From the NCBI GenBank assembly GCA_003137095.1, contig PLET01000063.1:96591-160590 (forward strand): a stretch of 64,000 nt of DNA, written 5' to 3'. The notes beneath the pieces were generated by a model that was not told the DNA's origin, did no database searches, and saw nothing but the letters and a program-made list of their open reading frames with translations. The first letter of the stretch is position 1, and each line of letters begins with the position of its first letter. The stretch comes from Gammaproteobacteria bacterium. GTDB lineage: Bacteria > Pseudomonadota > Gammaproteobacteria > Steroidobacterales > Steroidobacteraceae. Shown piece by piece: positions 26,547 through 34,804 of the stretch. The position numbers were made by a program, and so were the translations under genes.

Positions 26547-27230
26547 TCAGCGCGCTCCGTCCAGGATGAAGCCGGGTAGTTCGTCCAGGCTGCGTCCCGC
26601 GCCGCTGGGCGCGACGCCGAGGGCTTCGACGGGGTCACCGGAGCGGTTCACCCAAAAGGTGCGATATCCGAACCAGGTGGCGCAGCAGGCGTCCCATCCG
26701 TTGGCGGAAACGAACATCAGTTCGGACGCCGGATACCGGAACGCATCCACCCCGAGCTGATACAGCTGCGGAGCGGTCTTGTATTTGCGCACCTGGTCGG
26801 CGCTGAGCACGTGGCTGAAGAGTCCCGACATGCCGGCGGCGGCGAGCATGCTTGCGAGCATCCCCGGGCTGCCGTTCGACAGCACGGCCAGAGGCAATTC
26901 AAGCGCACGCAGCCGCTCCAGCGCCGCGCCTACGTCGGCGAACGGCGTCAAGCGCCCGTATTGCTCCAGCAGCCGGCGGTGGCCGTCCCCGGTCAGCGGC
27001 AATCGCAGCCGTTCACAGGCGAATTGCAGCGCCTCTGCCGTGACGCTGAAAAAGTCGGCATAGCGGTCGCTCAACGTGCGCAGCCGGGTATATTCGAGCT
27101 GCTTGTCGCGCCAGAGGGCGGAGAGTTCCGCGCCTCGTCCGGGATACAGCTGCTCGGCGAACGCACCGATGGAATGAACGTCGAACAGTGTTCCATAGGC
27201 ATCGAAGAGCACGCCGCGCACCGTCTGCAT
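26547..27230 (-). CDS. Haloacid dehalogenase, type II
   Basis: 227 residues. FDAYGTLFDVHS near residue 9 has the nucleophilic Asp10; LSNGSPGML near 118 and KYKTAPQLYQLG near 150 give the Ser/Asn and Lys; VSANGWDACCATWFGYRTFW near 175 gives the acidic and Asn residues typical of (S)-2-haloacid dehalogenases instead of phosphatases. Such enzymes hydrolyse L-2-haloacids to D-2-hydroxyacids. Length is normal. No haloacid transporter is adjacent. Confidence 0.88.
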   Translation of the reverse strand: MQTVRGVLFDAYGTLFDVHSIGAFAEQLYPGRGAELSALWRDKQLEYTRLRTLSDRYADFFSVTAEALQFACERLRLPLTGDGHRRLLEQYGRLTPFADVGAALERLRALELPLAVLSNGSPGMLASMLAAAGMSGLFSHVLSADQVRKYKTAPQLYQLGVDAFRYPASELMFVSANGWDACCATWFGYRTFWVNRSGDPVEALGVAPSGAGRSLDELPGFILDGAR

Positions 27231-27260
27231 GCGGTCAGGCAGACCCGTGGTGCCAAGCGA

Positions 27261-27794
27261 TCATTGAGCTTGCTTGCCCGACGCGGTCTTGAGCTTAAGT
27301 TGGCGCCAGGCGGCAGTCCCCAGTTGCCCCGTCGCAATCAAGGTATCGGGAGACTGGAACACGTAGGTGCCGCTGTCAGTGTAGCCGGAGGTCGCTTTGA
27401 GTGACCAATGGCCGTTGCTCGCGGAAAAAGTGCCGGCGTGGGAGACCGCTACATCGGCGCCTTCGGTGTGAAACTTGTAGGTGCCCTTGTGGTCGATTTC
27501 CCACACCCATCTCGCATTGTTAACCATGAGCTCCCAGGTGCCAACGGTCTTGGGGTCGACGCCGACTGGTTTCGGCGGCTGGCTCTGCGCGCCGCCGCAG
27601 GGGCGCATGGCATTCTGGGCCAGAAAACAGGGGTCCACGGTCGGCGCGGTGCGGCCCGCACCGTGTGCGCACAAGCCGGTGTTGTTGCAGTTCTCCGCCT
27701 CCGCAATTTCGGCGTCCTGTATGGGATCAGCCCGTGCAGCCGCGCCGATGAGGAATACCGACACGATGGGCGCGAGGTGACTCAGTGTCCGCAT
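27261..27794 (-). CDS. Exported protein of unknown function
   Basis: 177 residues. A signal peptide covers ~1-22 (HLAPIVSVFLIGAAARA-D). The middle is Cys-rich (NCNNTGLCAHGAGRTAP, PCFLAQNAMRPCGG; two likely disulfides), and the C-terminal ~90 residues look like a small beta barrel (GTWELMVNNARWVWEI, DHKGTYKFHTEGAD, AGTFSASNGHWSLKATSGYT). The pattern recalls lipocalin-like stress proteins, but no family is named here. Confidence 0.72.
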   Translation of the reverse strand: MRTLSHLAPIVSVFLIGAAARADPIQDAEIAEAENCNNTGLCAHGAGRTAPTVDPCFLAQNAMRPCGGAQSQPPKPVGVDPKTVGTWELMVNNARWVWEIDHKGTYKFHTEGADVAVSHAGTFSASNGHWSLKATSGYTDSGTYVFQSPDTLIATGQLGTAAWRQLKLKTASGKQAQ

Positions 27795-27826
27795 GTTTGC
27801 TCCCGCTAGTCTCCGGGGCGCCCATT

Positions 27827-28636
27827 TTACAAGAGCGCGTCGATGGCGGCACGTTCGGCGTCGTCAAGTTCGAATTCGAAGATGGAGAGGTCTTCGCGCA
27901 TGTGCGTTGCGGATTGGGTGCCGGTCAGGGGAACGATGCCCGCTTGGGTGAGGTAACGGAACAAGATCTGCGGCCGGGTTCGGTGATGCTGCGATGCCAA
28001 AGCGGCAATCGTCGGGTGGGCGAGGATGCCGGGGTTGGCGGTGAGTGTCCAGAAGCTCTGGTAGATGATTTGCTGCGCCGTGCAGAAGGCGCGGATCTCG
28101 CGATCGTAGCCGGTGTCGGCGAAAAAGCGATTTTGGAGCACGGCCGGTTTGACGCGAACCTGTTGATGGAGGCGCTGCAGGTCGGCGAGATCGTGGCAGT
28201 TGCTGATGCCGAGCTGGCGGACCCCGCCGGCGTCGACGAGGGATTCGAACGTGCGCCACACGCTCATCGTCAGTTCGCGTGTCGGCAGCGGGGAGTGCAG
28301 CACAAGGCAGTCGAGGTGATCGGTTTGCAGGTTACGCAGGGACGCGGCGAAGGATTGCCTCACCTGGGTGGGCAGCGGAGCGCTGGCGTCGTAGGGGATG
28401 CGCTGCGGATCCTGGCCGCCAACGGAGGTGAATTTCGTTTGTAGATACAGATCGCTGCGGGCCAGGCCGGAGTTCAGACAGGCGGCAATGCCGGTGCCGA
28501 CGCCGGCTTCGTCGTAATGCCTCGGCTGGCAGGCGGTGTCCATGCCGCGAAAACCGGTGTTGATGGCGAGTTCGACCAGGCGAGCGGTATCGGATTTCTT
28601 CCAGGCGGTGCCGTAGAGCAGTTTGGGGATGCGCAT
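27827..28636 (-). CDS. Aldo/keto reductase
   Basis: 269 residues. The catalytic tetrad is visible: Asp in GMDTACQPRHYDE (with Tyr), Lys in QTKFTSVGGQDP, and His in LVLHSPLPTRE. GISNCHDLADL and the C-terminal VPLTGTQSATHMREDL complete the barrel and NADPH-binding site. These enzymes reduce aldehydes and ketones with NADPH. The HYDE pattern is more variable than in AKR1-type members. No operon partner except same-strand spacing. Confidence 0.88.
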   Translation of the reverse strand: MRIPKLLYGTAWKKSDTARLVELAINTGFRGMDTACQPRHYDEAGVGTGIAACLNSGLARSDLYLQTKFTSVGGQDPQRIPYDASAPLPTQVRQSFAASLRNLQTDHLDCLVLHSPLPTRELTMSVWRTFESLVDAGGVRQLGISNCHDLADLQRLHQQVRVKPAVLQNRFFADTGYDREIRAFCTAQQIIYQSFWTLTANPGILAHPTIAALASQHHRTRPQILFRYLTQAGIVPLTGTQSATHMREDLSIFEFELDDAERAAIDALL

Positions 28637-28741
28637 GAATCATTGTAGCGGGGCGCCGGACGTCGCACAGCGCCGCCCTGCCCGTATCCGACCTACGCAT
28701 TTCCCCGGGGTCGACGCGGAAACCGCGGATGGGCGGCGGCG

Positions 28742-28822
28742 GGTCTGCAGGGCATTCTGCAAGGCGGCGTGACGCATGCCCTGATCGAGCATGCCGACGT
28801 GCCGGTGTTCATGATGCACTGA
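28742..28822 (+). pseudogene. Universal stress protein, C-terminal relic
   Basis: A 26-codon frame ending at TGA 28820-28822 reads GLQGILQGGVTHALIEHADV then PVFMMH, the classic C-terminal strand-helix of UspA-type proteins (G..TH...HA.VPV). Nothing upstream continues the protein, and no start codon or ribosome binding site is present. It is the tail of a lost usp gene in the gap between the aldo/keto reductase and the pirin gene. Confidence 0.6.
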
Positions 28823-28824
28823 GC

Positions 28825-29544
28825 TCAAGAACGGCGCTGTCGGGATGCCGCCGGCAGGTCGAACACCAGCACCTCCGCGCCAGCGCCGTCGCGCAAATCC
28901 AGGTGCGTGCCGGCTTCGAGCGCGTCGCCCGCCTCGAGGGCGATCCGATTGGCCGTGAGCCGCCCGCGGGCCAGGTGCACATACAGGCGCCGGCCCGGCG
29001 CGAGCGCGAGGTTGGCCTGCTCCGCTCCATCAAAGAGACCCGCATGGAGGCGCGCGTCCTGATGCATCAGCAGCGAGCCGTCGGCGCGATCCGGTGAGAC
29101 GATGAGCCGCAGGCGCCCGCGCTTCTCCTGCGCATCGAAGCGCTTCTCCTCGTACTGCGGTTCGATGCCGAGCACATCGGGCTGGATCCAGATCTGCAGA
29201 AAATGGGTCGCGGCGGTTTTCGACGGATTGAATTCGCTGTGCTGCACGCCGCTGCCGGCGCTCATGCGCTGCACATCGCCGGGCTTGATGATGGAGCCGT
29301 TGCCCATCGAATCCCGATGGGCCAATTCGCCCGACAGCACATAGCTGATGATTTCCATGTCGCGATGCGCATGGGTGCCGAAGCCGGCGCCGGCCTGGAT
29401 GCGGTCTTCGTTGATGACCCGCAGCGGACCGTATTGCACGTGCTCTGGATCGAAATACTCGGCGAACGAAAAAGTGTGATAGGACTTGAGCCAGCCATGA
29501 TCGGCAAAGCCCCGTTCGGCGCTGCGCCTGACGACATCGTTCAT
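28825..29544 (-). CDS. Pirin-family bicupin protein
   Basis: 239 residues from the ATG at 29544 behind GGAGG. The N-terminal cupin has the metal motif FGTHAHRDMEIISYVLSGEL (two His, Glu) and GVQHSEFNPS; the C-terminal cupin is degraded. Pirins bind Fe(II); bacterial YhaK/YhhW-type members are quercetin-2,3-dioxygenase-like or act in stress. The sequence WLKSYHTFSFAEYFDPEHVQ is the family signature. Convergent with the usp relic. Confidence 0.9.
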   Translation of the reverse strand: MNDVVRRSAERGFADHGWLKSYHTFSFAEYFDPEHVQYGPLRVINEDRIQAGAGFGTHAHRDMEIISYVLSGELAHRDSMGNGSIIKPGDVQRMSAGSGVQHSEFNPSKTAATHFLQIWIQPDVLGIEPQYEEKRFDAQEKRGRLRLIVSPDRADGSLLMHQDARLHAGLFDGAEQANLALAPGRRLYVHLARGRLTANRIALEAGDALEAGTHLDLRDGAGAEVLVFDLPAASRQRRS

Positions 29545-29617
29545 TAAAACCTCCGCTGCCCGCACGATAGCGCGGAATTGACCGATAAAACAGCCGCCAA
29601 ATTCGGTAGGATTCACC

Positions 29618-31465
29618 ATGCGTTCGCTCTGGACATCGGCTTTGTTCGCCGCCGGCAGCCTGTGGGTGACCGCCGGTCAGGCGGCGGACGTCAAAGCCGC
29701 CGCGGCACCGGCCGCCGAGTCCTGGGCGGTGCTCACGGCCGATCAGGTCATCCGGATCCTGGATGACACCGTCGACTGGTATCGGACCCTGGGCGCACAG
29801 CAGCAAAGCGCCAGCCAGCCGAGCGATCTGCTGATTTTGTACGCCAACCGGCAAACCGCCGACAAGGTGATGGCGCTGGCGTTCGACATCGCCCGCGCGA
29901 ATGCGGAGCTGCTGAGCAGCGAGGCCGGCGCCGCGCAGCGCGCCGCCGGTGGATCATCGCCGCAGGCGCTCGGCCAGCAGCAGGACCAATTGGACGCCGA
30001 GCGCCGCACCATCGCCGGGGAGGTGGCGGACTACGAGCGGCGCCCGGCCGGCTCCACGAAGGCGCTTAAGGACCGGCTGGCGGAGCTGCGCGGCGAACTC
30101 GCCATGGTCGATGCGCGGCGCAATCTGCTGCAGACCATGTCGGAGTTCGTCAATCAGAGCGATCCGAAGAGTGCGGGCGCCAACGCGCTCAAGGCGCAGA
30201 TCGACGCCATCGCGGCCACCATCCCCACGGCCGGCGCCAATCCGGCGGCCACGGTGGCCGCCGCCGTCCCCGCCGCCGCCAGAGCCGCGGGCTCGGGACT
30301 GTGGGAACTCGGCTCGAACGTGCTCAAGCTGCGCGGCAAAGTCGCGGACATCGACTCGATCGACCGGCGTACGGCGGCTCTTGCGCAGACGTTCAAGGAG
30401 ATCGGCGCGGCGCCCGTCAACCAGCTGAAGTCCTATGGATCCCGCAGCGACGCTCTGGCCTCCGAGGCGCAGCACGCGAGCGGCGAGGTGCTCACGGGAT
30501 TGCGTGAACAGTTCGACACGCTGGCATGGCTGTACAAGCAGACCGCCTCGATCGTGATTCCGCTGGCCAAGGAACAGATCCTATTGCGACAATACCGCCA
30601 CACCCTCGGCAGCTGGCGGGATGCCACCGAAAGGCAGTACGAGGACGCTCGCGGCCAGCTTGGCGTGCGGGTGGCGATCCTGCTCGGCATCCTCGTGGTG
30701 GTGTTCCTGATCGGCGAGGTGTGGCAGCGCACAGTGATCCGCTATGTGCATGACGTGCACCGCCGCCGCCAGCTGATACTGATCAGAAGCATCGTGGTAT
30801 GGACCCTGGCGGCCGTCATCGTCGGCTTGAGCTTCGTCACCGAACTCAGCACCTTTGCCACCTTCGCCGGGCTGCTGACGGCGGGTCTCGCGGTCGCGAT
30901 GCAGAGCGTGCTGGTGTCGGTGGTCGGTTACTTTTTCCTGATCGGCAAGTATGGAATCCGGGTCGGGGACCGGATTCAGATCGGCACGGTGTTGGGTGAG
31001 GTCATCGACATCGGCCTGGTTCGCATGCATCTCATGGAACTCAACAGCAGCGGGCCGCTCGGGCCCACCGGCAGGGTGGTGGCGTTCGCCAATCTGATCG
31101 TGTTCCAGGCCTCGGGCGGCCTGTTCAAGCAGATTCCCGGCGTGAACCTGACCTGGCACGAGATCACGCTCACGCTACCGGCCGTCGCCGATTACCCGGC
31201 ATTGAAGGCCAGGCTGCTGTCGGCGGTCAACCAGGCCATCGGCGAATTCCACGATGAAATCGTGCGCCAGACCCGGCAGATCGAGAAGTCCACCGCATCG
31301 GCCGCCGCCGATGCGGCCGAGCCGCGGGTTCAAATGCGCCTCATCGACAGCCGAATGGAGGCCTCGATCGGTTACCCGGTCAGCGTGCAGCACGCCGCGC
31401 CGATCGATGAACGCGTGTCGGAGGCGCTATTGATGGTCATCACGCAGAACACGCAGGTCACTTGA
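29618..31465 (+). CDS. MscS-family mechanosensitive channel with long periplasmic N-terminus
   Basis: 615 residues. Signal peptide to about residue 22 (SLWVTAGQA-A). A ~300-residue helical periplasmic domain follows (coiled-coil LAELRGELAMVDARRNLLQ). Three membrane segments lie near residues 345-440 (LGVRVAILLGILVVVFLIGE, SIVVWTLAAVIVGLSFVTEL, AGLLTAGLAVAMQSVLVSVV), the last being the MscS pore helix. The cytoplasmic beta domain (GDRIQIGTVLGEVIDIGLVR) and start of the vestibule are present but short. These channels open under osmotic downshock. Ends 8 bp into the convergent gene. Confidence 0.87.
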   Translation: MRSLWTSALFAAGSLWVTAGQAADVKAAAAPAAESWAVLTADQVIRILDDTVDWYRTLGAQQQSASQPSDLLILYANRQTADKVMALAFDIARANAELLSSEAGAAQRAAGGSSPQALGQQQDQLDAERRTIAGEVADYERRPAGSTKALKDRLAELRGELAMVDARRNLLQTMSEFVNQSDPKSAGANALKAQIDAIAATIPTAGANPAATVAAAVPAAARAAGSGLWELGSNVLKLRGKVADIDSIDRRTAALAQTFKEIGAAPVNQLKSYGSRSDALASEAQHASGEVLTGLREQFDTLAWLYKQTASIVIPLAKEQILLRQYRHTLGSWRDATERQYEDARGQLGVRVAILLGILVVVFLIGEVWQRTVIRYVHDVHRRRQLILIRSIVVWTLAAVIVGLSFVTELSTFATFAGLLTAGLAVAMQSVLVSVVGYFFLIGKYGIRVGDRIQIGTVLGEVIDIGLVRMHLMELNSSGPLGPTGRVVAFANLIVFQASGGLFKQIPGVNLTWHEITLTLPAVADYPALKARLLSAVNQAIGEFHDEIVRQTRQIEKSTASAAADAAEPRVQMRLIDSRMEASIGYPVSVQHAAPIDERVSEALLMVITQNTQVT

Positions 31466-32138
31466 CGCTGTAGCCGCGGCCCTCCAGGCAGGCCGATTGC
31501 GCCCGCAGGTAATCCTGGCGCTTGGCTGGAGAGACTGCAGCTGACGGCGGTGCAGCGGACGGCGGCGGTGCAGCGGCTGCGGGCGCCGCAGCGCCATTCG
31601 GTGTCGGCGCCAGGGCCACACCGGAGGCCGACGGGTCGAAGCCGGTCTGGCCCGCCGCCCAGCTGTGGCATTCGAAGCGGTCCTTGGCCTGCATCTCGGC
31701 CGTCTGACCATTCTTGGGATAGGCAAACAATTCGGCGCTCGCCGGCTGGGAAGCCGCGACCTGGTTCGCCAATTCCGGCGGCGGATTGACGGCAACGTAG
31801 CCGCCGGCCGCGCCGTTCCACTGATAGTAATTGTCATAGGCGTAGTAGTAGGGGACGCCGCCCCACCACCACGTGGAGTAGTACAGCGGCAGGGAAGCCA
31901 GAAACAACCCATAGCCGAATCCGCCCCAGCCCCAGCCCCAGCCGCCGTGATAACCATAACCATAGCCGCCGTGATAACCATAGCCGCCGTGAAAACCGTA
32001 AGCGCCGCGAGCGCCACCAAAGCCGCCAAAGCCGCCAACATGGCCGTGCGCGCCCTGGGCCAGCGCCGACGTGCTTATGGCGAGGCCGACCAGCGCCACC
32101 GCGGCGATCCGAATTCTGTGCATGGCTGACGTGTTCAT
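31458..32138 (-). CDS. Exported Gly/Tyr/Trp-rich protein (DUF6515-like)
   Basis: 226 residues. Signal peptide to about residue 28 (LVGLAISTSALAQ). Residues ~30-75 are a glycine/tyrosine/histidine repeat (GYGYHGGYGYGYHGG) then WGWGWGGFGYG and a Trp/Tyr-rich membrane-like segment (YYSTWWWGGVPYYYAYDN). After an Ala/Pro linker comes a short conserved part, AKDRFECHSWAAGQTGFDPS and RAQSACLEGRGYSVK, with paired cysteines that are common to envelope proteins of this type. Function unknown. Confidence 0.8.
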   Translation of the reverse strand: MNTSAMHRIRIAAVALVGLAISTSALAQGAHGHVGGFGGFGGARGAYGFHGGYGYHGGYGYGYHGGWGWGWGGFGYGLFLASLPLYYSTWWWGGVPYYYAYDNYYQWNGAAGGYVAVNPPPELANQVAASQPASAELFAYPKNGQTAEMQAKDRFECHSWAAGQTGFDPSASGVALAPTPNGAAAPAAAAPPPSAAPPSAAVSPAKRQDYLRAQSACLEGRGYSVK

Positions 32139-32226
32139 GGAAGCTCCCGTTCAATCTGTCGTGATACACCTATAGACCGCGCGACGAACTGCCCAGTTCC
32201 AGCATTTCGTCGCACATTGCCGGGCT

Positions 32227-33114
32227 TCAGAGCGATTGGCGCGCCAATTCGGCCCGGAAGGCGGCTTCCCGCTCGGCCACCCGGTCTTCATATCCCTGCG
32301 GGTCGATCCAGACATTGTGCGCAGGGTCGTCCTGCTGCCGCTTGAGCTTCGCCAGCATGCCGAAATAGGCGCCATGCGCGCCGAGAAAGATGTCACAGGG
32401 CAGTTGATGAAGCAGCTGGAAGGTGTGGGTGAAATCCGCGGCGATGCCGGGATAGGAGGCGGGCTGTCCCGGTTTGTCGACCAGGCGAAATCCCGGATTC
32501 ACATTCCAGCTGCCGACGATGACCACCTGGTAGCTGCGGCCGGCGTCCCTCGCCTTCAAGGTCCAGGTGGTGCATCCGCGGGTATGCCCCGGGGTCTTGT
32601 GGGCGGTGAGCACCGCGCCGCCGAGGCGCACCTCATCGCCGTCGTGCAGCACCCGATCGACCTTGGCGGCGGGGTAGCGGCTGTCGGGATAGAAAAAATC
32701 CTGCGCCCCGCCGCTTTGTACCACCGGCACGTCGCCGTCCATGACCATGTATTTAGCACCGGTCTGCCTGATCAGCTCGGCGCTGCCGGCGACATGATCC
32801 CCATGGGCATGGCTGATCAGCAGGATCCTGACGTCCTTGAATCGAAACCCGAGCGCTTCAATGCTGGCGCGGATCAGGGGCACCGAGGTTTCCAGGCTGG
32901 AGTTGATCAGGATATGGCCCCGCGGCGTCACGATCAGATAAGAGGCCAGATCGCGGCTGCCGACGTAGTACAGATCGTCCGCGATCCGAAACGGCGCGAT
33001 CGGGGTGGTCCAATCCGGCTGCGGTGCGGCCGGCAGCCCGGTGGCCGCCAGCAGCAGCGCCAAGCCGACCCACGACGACCAGCGGCCGCGCGCGTTGCTC
33101 AGGATCGCGTTCAT
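32227..33114 (-). CDS. Subclass B3-like metallo-beta-lactamase-fold hydrolase
   Basis: 295 residues from the ATG at 33114. Signal peptide ends near residue 30 (LLLAATGLPAAP). All zinc ligands of the B3 group are present: HAHGDH near 112-117, His in TPGHTRGCTTW, and His in GAHGAYFGM. YPGIAADFTHTF and DPQGYEDRVAERE also match B3 enzymes. B3 enzymes hydrolyse beta-lactams with two zincs, but many chromosomal homologues are unproven; sequence does not show whether this one does. Cluster context is uninformative. Confidence 0.85.
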   Translation of the reverse strand: MNAILSNARGRWSSWVGLALLLAATGLPAAPQPDWTTPIAPFRIADDLYYVGSRDLASYLIVTPRGHILINSSLETSVPLIRASIEALGFRFKDVRILLISHAHGDHVAGSAELIRQTGAKYMVMDGDVPVVQSGGAQDFFYPDSRYPAAKVDRVLHDGDEVRLGGAVLTAHKTPGHTRGCTTWTLKARDAGRSYQVVIVGSWNVNPGFRLVDKPGQPASYPGIAADFTHTFQLLHQLPCDIFLGAHGAYFGMLAKLKRQQDDPAHNVWIDPQGYEDRVAEREAAFRAELARQSL

Positions 33115-33121
33115 GGTCAGA

Positions 33122-33433
33122 TCATAGCGCGCATCGCGCGCGGCGCGGTAGACACAGCTCCTCGCCGAACGCGACGAATTTCTTCGGGTCGCGGACCCGG
33201 TATTTGCGCCAGAACTTCCACTGCGAACAAAAGCGGCAGGTGAACAGACAGCCGGGGGCGGCCCGTCTGGCGATCTGCAGGGGGTTTGTGCCTGATAGAT
33301 CATGGACGTGATGGCGATGGCCAGCACCACGTCCGGGGCATGACGACGGATGATCTCCCCGAGGTGCACATCGTCGATGTGATTGGTCATCGCATCCGCG
33401 AAGCGCAGGTTGTTCCGGTGCGAAAATACGCAC
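33122..33433 (-). pseudogene. bchE: BchE-type B12-binding radical SAM gene, deleted and frameshifted
   Basis: On the minus strand a GTG start (33433) and VRIFAP is followed, after a frame change, by [20 protein letters not shown] and [18 protein letters not shown], the cobalamin-binding part. Another shift leads to [20 protein letters not shown] and [14 protein letters not shown], the radical SAM CxxxCxxC segment. These are strongly like BchE, the anaerobic Mg-protoporphyrin monomethyl ester cyclase of bacteriochlorophyll synthesis. At least three internal deletions and two frameshifts remove ~80% of the ~550-residue protein, including a skip at [13 protein letters not shown] where intact BchE has ~30 residues. 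Non-functional. Confidence 0.72.
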
Positions 33434-33452
33434 TTGTCACCGGCCGTGCCGG

Positions 33453-34763
33453 TCAGCGGTCGACCAGGCGCGCCGGCATCAGGCTCACGATGAGCACGGC
33501 GGCGACGGTCAGGGTGCCGGCGACCAGGTACAGGCCGGCGGCCAGCGAGTGGCTGCGTGTGATCAACAGGCCGAGCAGCGCCGGACCCACGAATCCGGCA
33601 AGATTGCCGATGGAGTTGATCCAGGCGATGCCGGCGGCGGCGCCGCGGCCGCCGAGGAACGCGGTGGGCAGCGCCCAGAACATGGGCAATGCGGAGATGA
33701 CGCCCGCGGCCGCGAGGCAGAGTCCCAGCATGGACGGGATCAGCCGGTCGATGCTCAGCGCACAGATCCCAAAACCGGCCGCGCCGAGCAGCGCCGGGGC
33801 GCTCACGTGCCAGCGCCGCTCGTGTGTGCGATCCGCGCTGCGGCTGACGAGCAGCATGGCGATGAGGGCGGTTACATAGGGAAGCATCGTCAGAAGCCCG
33901 ACGGCGAGCGGATCGGAGACACCCGAATTGCGGATGATCGTCGGCTGCCAGAACCCGATGGTGTAGGAACCCATGACGATGCCGAACAGGATCAGGCACA
34001 ATAGCCACACGCGGGCGGAGGCGAACGACGCGCGCACCGACCCGATGCGGTGCAGGGCGGCGTCGGCGGCGAGTTCACGCTGCATCGCAGCCTTTCCGGC
34101 CTCATCGAGCCAGGTGGCGCCGTCGATCCGGTCATCCAGATGACGGTGCACCACCACGCCGAGTACCAGCGCCGGCAGCGCCTCGAGGATGAACAGCCAT
34201 TGCCAGCCACCCAATCCGCCCACCCCGCTGTAGAAATGCATGATGGCGCCGGACACGGGACCGCCGATGATGCCCGACAGTGGATTGCCCGACATCAACA
34301 GGGCCGTCATGCGCCCGCGTCGCTGCGCCGGAAACCATTGGGTAAGGTACAGGATCATGCCGGGGAAGAAGCCCGCTTCGGCAATGCCGAGCACGAACCG
34401 GACGACATAGAACCCGGTGGGTGAACTCACCCAGGCCGCGGCCATGGACACAACCGCCCAGCTGATCATGATGCGCGCGATCCAGCGCCGCGCACCGACT
34501 CGATGCAGCAGCAGATTGCTCGGCACCTCGAACAGGAAGTAGCCGATGAAGAACAGACCCGCGCCCAGTCCATACACGGCGTCGCTGAAGTGCAGGGCGT
34601 TCGACATCTGCAGCTTGGCGAAGCCGACATTGACACGGTCCAGATAGGCCGCCACATAGCACGCCAACATCAACGGCATCACCCGCCAGGCGGCGCGCCG
34701 GAACGCGGCATCCGCCACCGAGCGGTCGTCGGGTGCCCTCGGCGTTGGCGCAGTCATCCCCAT
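33453..34763 (-). CDS. MFS transporter, anion:cation symporter (ACS) type
   Basis: 436 residues, twelve predicted helices. CYVAAYLDRVNVGFAKLQM at the first helix and FLFEVPSNLLLHRVGARRWI are signatures of the ACS family (phthalate, tartrate, galactonate and glucarate transporters); RRGRMTALLMSGNPLSGIIG follows in the loop before helix 5. ATG at 34763 or 34757. It probably takes up an organic acid. No catabolic genes adjoin it; it is divergent from the cytochrome gene. Confidence 0.9.
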   Translation of the reverse strand: MGMTAPTPRAPDDRSVADAAFRRAAWRVMPLMLACYVAAYLDRVNVGFAKLQMSNALHFSDAVYGLGAGLFFIGYFLFEVPSNLLLHRVGARRWIARIMISWAVVSMAAAWVSSPTGFYVVRFVLGIAEAGFFPGMILYLTQWFPAQRRGRMTALLMSGNPLSGIIGGPVSGAIMHFYSGVGGLGGWQWLFILEALPALVLGVVVHRHLDDRIDGATWLDEAGKAAMQRELAADAALHRIGSVRASFASARVWLLCLILFGIVMGSYTIGFWQPTIIRNSGVSDPLAVGLLTMLPYVTALIAMLLVSRSADRTHERRWHVSAPALLGAAGFGICALSIDRLIPSMLGLCLAAAGVISALPMFWALPTAFLGGRGAAAGIAWINSIGNLAGFVGPALLGLLITRSHSLAAGLYLVAGTLTVAAVLIVSLMPARLVDR

Positions 34764-34804
34764 GCTGGATCATCCCCCATCTGACAGAGGCCGCGTCAAG
34801 GTTT

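Noticed and set aside
31930-32050. Short tandem DNA repeat or CRISPR-like array
   Set aside because: The repeated CCGTGATAACCATA units encode the Gly/Tyr/His repeats of the exported protein; no spacers or regular direct repeats.
32227-34008. Long 593-residue open frame covering the B3-type gene, the BchE relic and part of the MFS gene
   Set aside because: Only the first 295 residues from the ATG at 33114 carry the enzyme; the upstream part is the antisense or other-frame reading of neighbours and is the GC-rich open-frame effect.
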